61,515 nt of DNA from Cloacimonetes bacterium SCGC AAA252-N17 (GTDB lineage: Bacteria; Cloacimonadota; Cloacimonadia; JGIOTU-2): NCBI GenBank assembly GCA_000404785.1, contig ASNI01000010.1, forward strand, positions 1-61,515, in the 5' to 3' direction. The translations under genes and the position numbers were made by a program. Under the pieces are notes generated by a model. It was given only the letters and a program-made list of their open reading frames with translations, was not told the DNA's origin and did not search any database. Shown here in pieces: positions 60,948 through 61,515 of the stretch. Position 1 is the first letter of the stretch; each line of letters starts with the position of its first letter.

Positions 60948-61515
60948 CTAAATTGCACTTAATAAAATTATGGTGACAACAACCAAACCGGCAAGCATCC
61001 AAATCGCATAGGTGTGTAATAAACCTGAATGCAATCTGTGGAACACATCACCAAGCCATAAGGAGAACACCGTTCCCCATTTATATATATCAAAAAACTT
61101 CTTATTTGCCCACTCGTAGATCTTGTCGAAAGGTCTCATCGAGGAAACTTCATTATAAAACTCAACACCTGTCGCTCTGTGTTCTTCGGTTGTCGGATAT
61201 GTTCCAACATATTCATCATCGAAACGGATCTTTTTGAATACAAGATAAATGATAAGACCGAGTAGGATGGATGCTGCAAAGAAGTAAAGAATGATCTTTG
61301 AACTGTAAAATCCAAGAAGCAATGTTTTAATAGTACCTGCGCCAATTATGGGCAACAAGAATAATTTCACCGGAATTGCAAATACAAACACACCAAATAT
61401 GATACAAAGTGCTCCAAGCAATAGGTTTGCAAACCAGTTATTGAAACTGATCTCTTTCACGCCCTCATATTTTTTAGGTAATTTGCTCAAGAATATTGCA
61501 TGAATAAATTTTATA
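60948..61515 (-). CDS. C-terminal part of an NuoL/MrpA-type antiporter subunit (partial)
   Basis: The frame is open to the right edge of the window, so the start is outside. The visible 189 residues include a loop KLPKKYEGVKEISFNNWFANLLLGALCIIFGVF, like the end of NuoL/HyfB/MrpA, three or four membrane helices, and a tail FYNEVSSMRPFDKIYEWANKKFFDIYKWGTVF typical of that family. With the next gene it makes up a split MrpA. Confidence 0.8.
   Translation of the reverse strand, partial: IKFIHAIFLSKLPKKYEGVKEISFNNWFANLLLGALCIIFGVFVFAIPVKLFLLPIIGAGTIKTLLLGFYSSKIILYFFAASILLGLIIYLVFKKIRFDDEYVGTYPTTEEHRATGVEFYNEVSSMRPFDKIYEWANKKFFDIYKWGTVFSLWLGDVFHRLHSGLLHTYAIWMLAGLVVVTIILLSAI

Noticed and set aside
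1..61515. CRISPR arrays, rRNA genes and known riboswitches
   Set aside because: No regularly spaced direct repeats, rRNA sequence or recognised riboswitch core was found.

Overview
The window is AT-rich bacterial DNA from an anaerobe with an FCB-group (Bacteroidota-like) gene set, most like candidate phylum Cloacimonadota. That placement is inferred from gene content, not from a marker-gene comparison. Supporting traits are a PorV/PorQ-type outer-membrane protein next to a subtilisin-like protease with a type IX secretion style C-terminus, a CBM9/DUF5916 outer-membrane protein, a complete Rnf complex, pyruvate phosphate dikinase, and an Mrp-type antiporter operon run together with a hydrogenase-like ferredoxin and Hyp maturation genes.

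Layout. 1-5.9 kb: an accessory region, all on the minus strand (a cut-off ORF at the left edge, a HEPN-like protein, a leucine-tRNA-like locus, a serpin, a GNAT acetyltransferase, an HExxH peptidase). The genes are separated by dispersed repeats rich in hairpins and by attC-like or terminal-repeat-like sequences. 5.9-17 kb: a PMT-type glycosyltransferase with GtrA, a biotin ligase, tRNA-Arg(CCU), a G-x-D-x-Y repeat protein, a HAD phosphatase, a family 9 glycosyltransferase, a MATE exporter, a sodium:solute symporter, and a broken isochorismatase-like gene. 17-22.6 kb: the CBM9/DUF5916 protein, then a minus-strand unit of leader ORF, two terminators, a shortened ABC exporter, an ABC-F ATPase and a 45-residue basic peptide. 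23-37.5 kb: a plus-strand core run (zinc-ribbon protein, PorV-like protein, S8 protease, greA, isocitrate-type dehydrogenase, M18 aminopeptidase, YbgF/BamD-like envelope proteins, nadD, ppdK). 37.5-39.1 kb: tRNA-Val(CAC) followed by a SatD-like protein and a DUF3307-like membrane protein. 39.2-45.4 kb: ftsY and rnfCDGEAB. 45.5-48.5 kb: an AT-rich accessory island (MntA/HepT-type toxin-antitoxin, an anchored unknown protein, a HEPN-like protein). 48.6-61.5 kb, minus strand: a phosphate transport pair, hypE-hypD-hypC-hypF, a split hydrogenase-protease gene, a HycF/MbhN-like ferredoxin, and mrpG to mrpA, with two small GxxExxY elements inserted.

How the genes work together. Rnf (ferredoxin:NAD oxidoreductase, ion pump) and the Mrp/hydrogenase locus (ferredoxin-linked H2 chemistry coupled to ion transport) would let a fermenter turn reduced ferredoxin into an ion gradient. 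The sodium symporter and Na/Pi cotransporter could spend that gradient. HypCDEF and the protease would mature a [NiFe] hydrogenase whose structural genes are not in view and may lie upstream of the right edge.

Most worth following up: a leader-peptide attenuator in front of the ABC/ABC-F unit, the basic peptide translationally coupled to the ABC-F gene, the A10 frameshift that splits the hydrogenase protease, a HepT homologue with Lys in place of the catalytic Arg, the terminal-repeat-bounded GxxExxY elements placed between Mrp genes, and the packaged genes of the left 6 kb. No CRISPR array, rRNA or integrase gene was seen.
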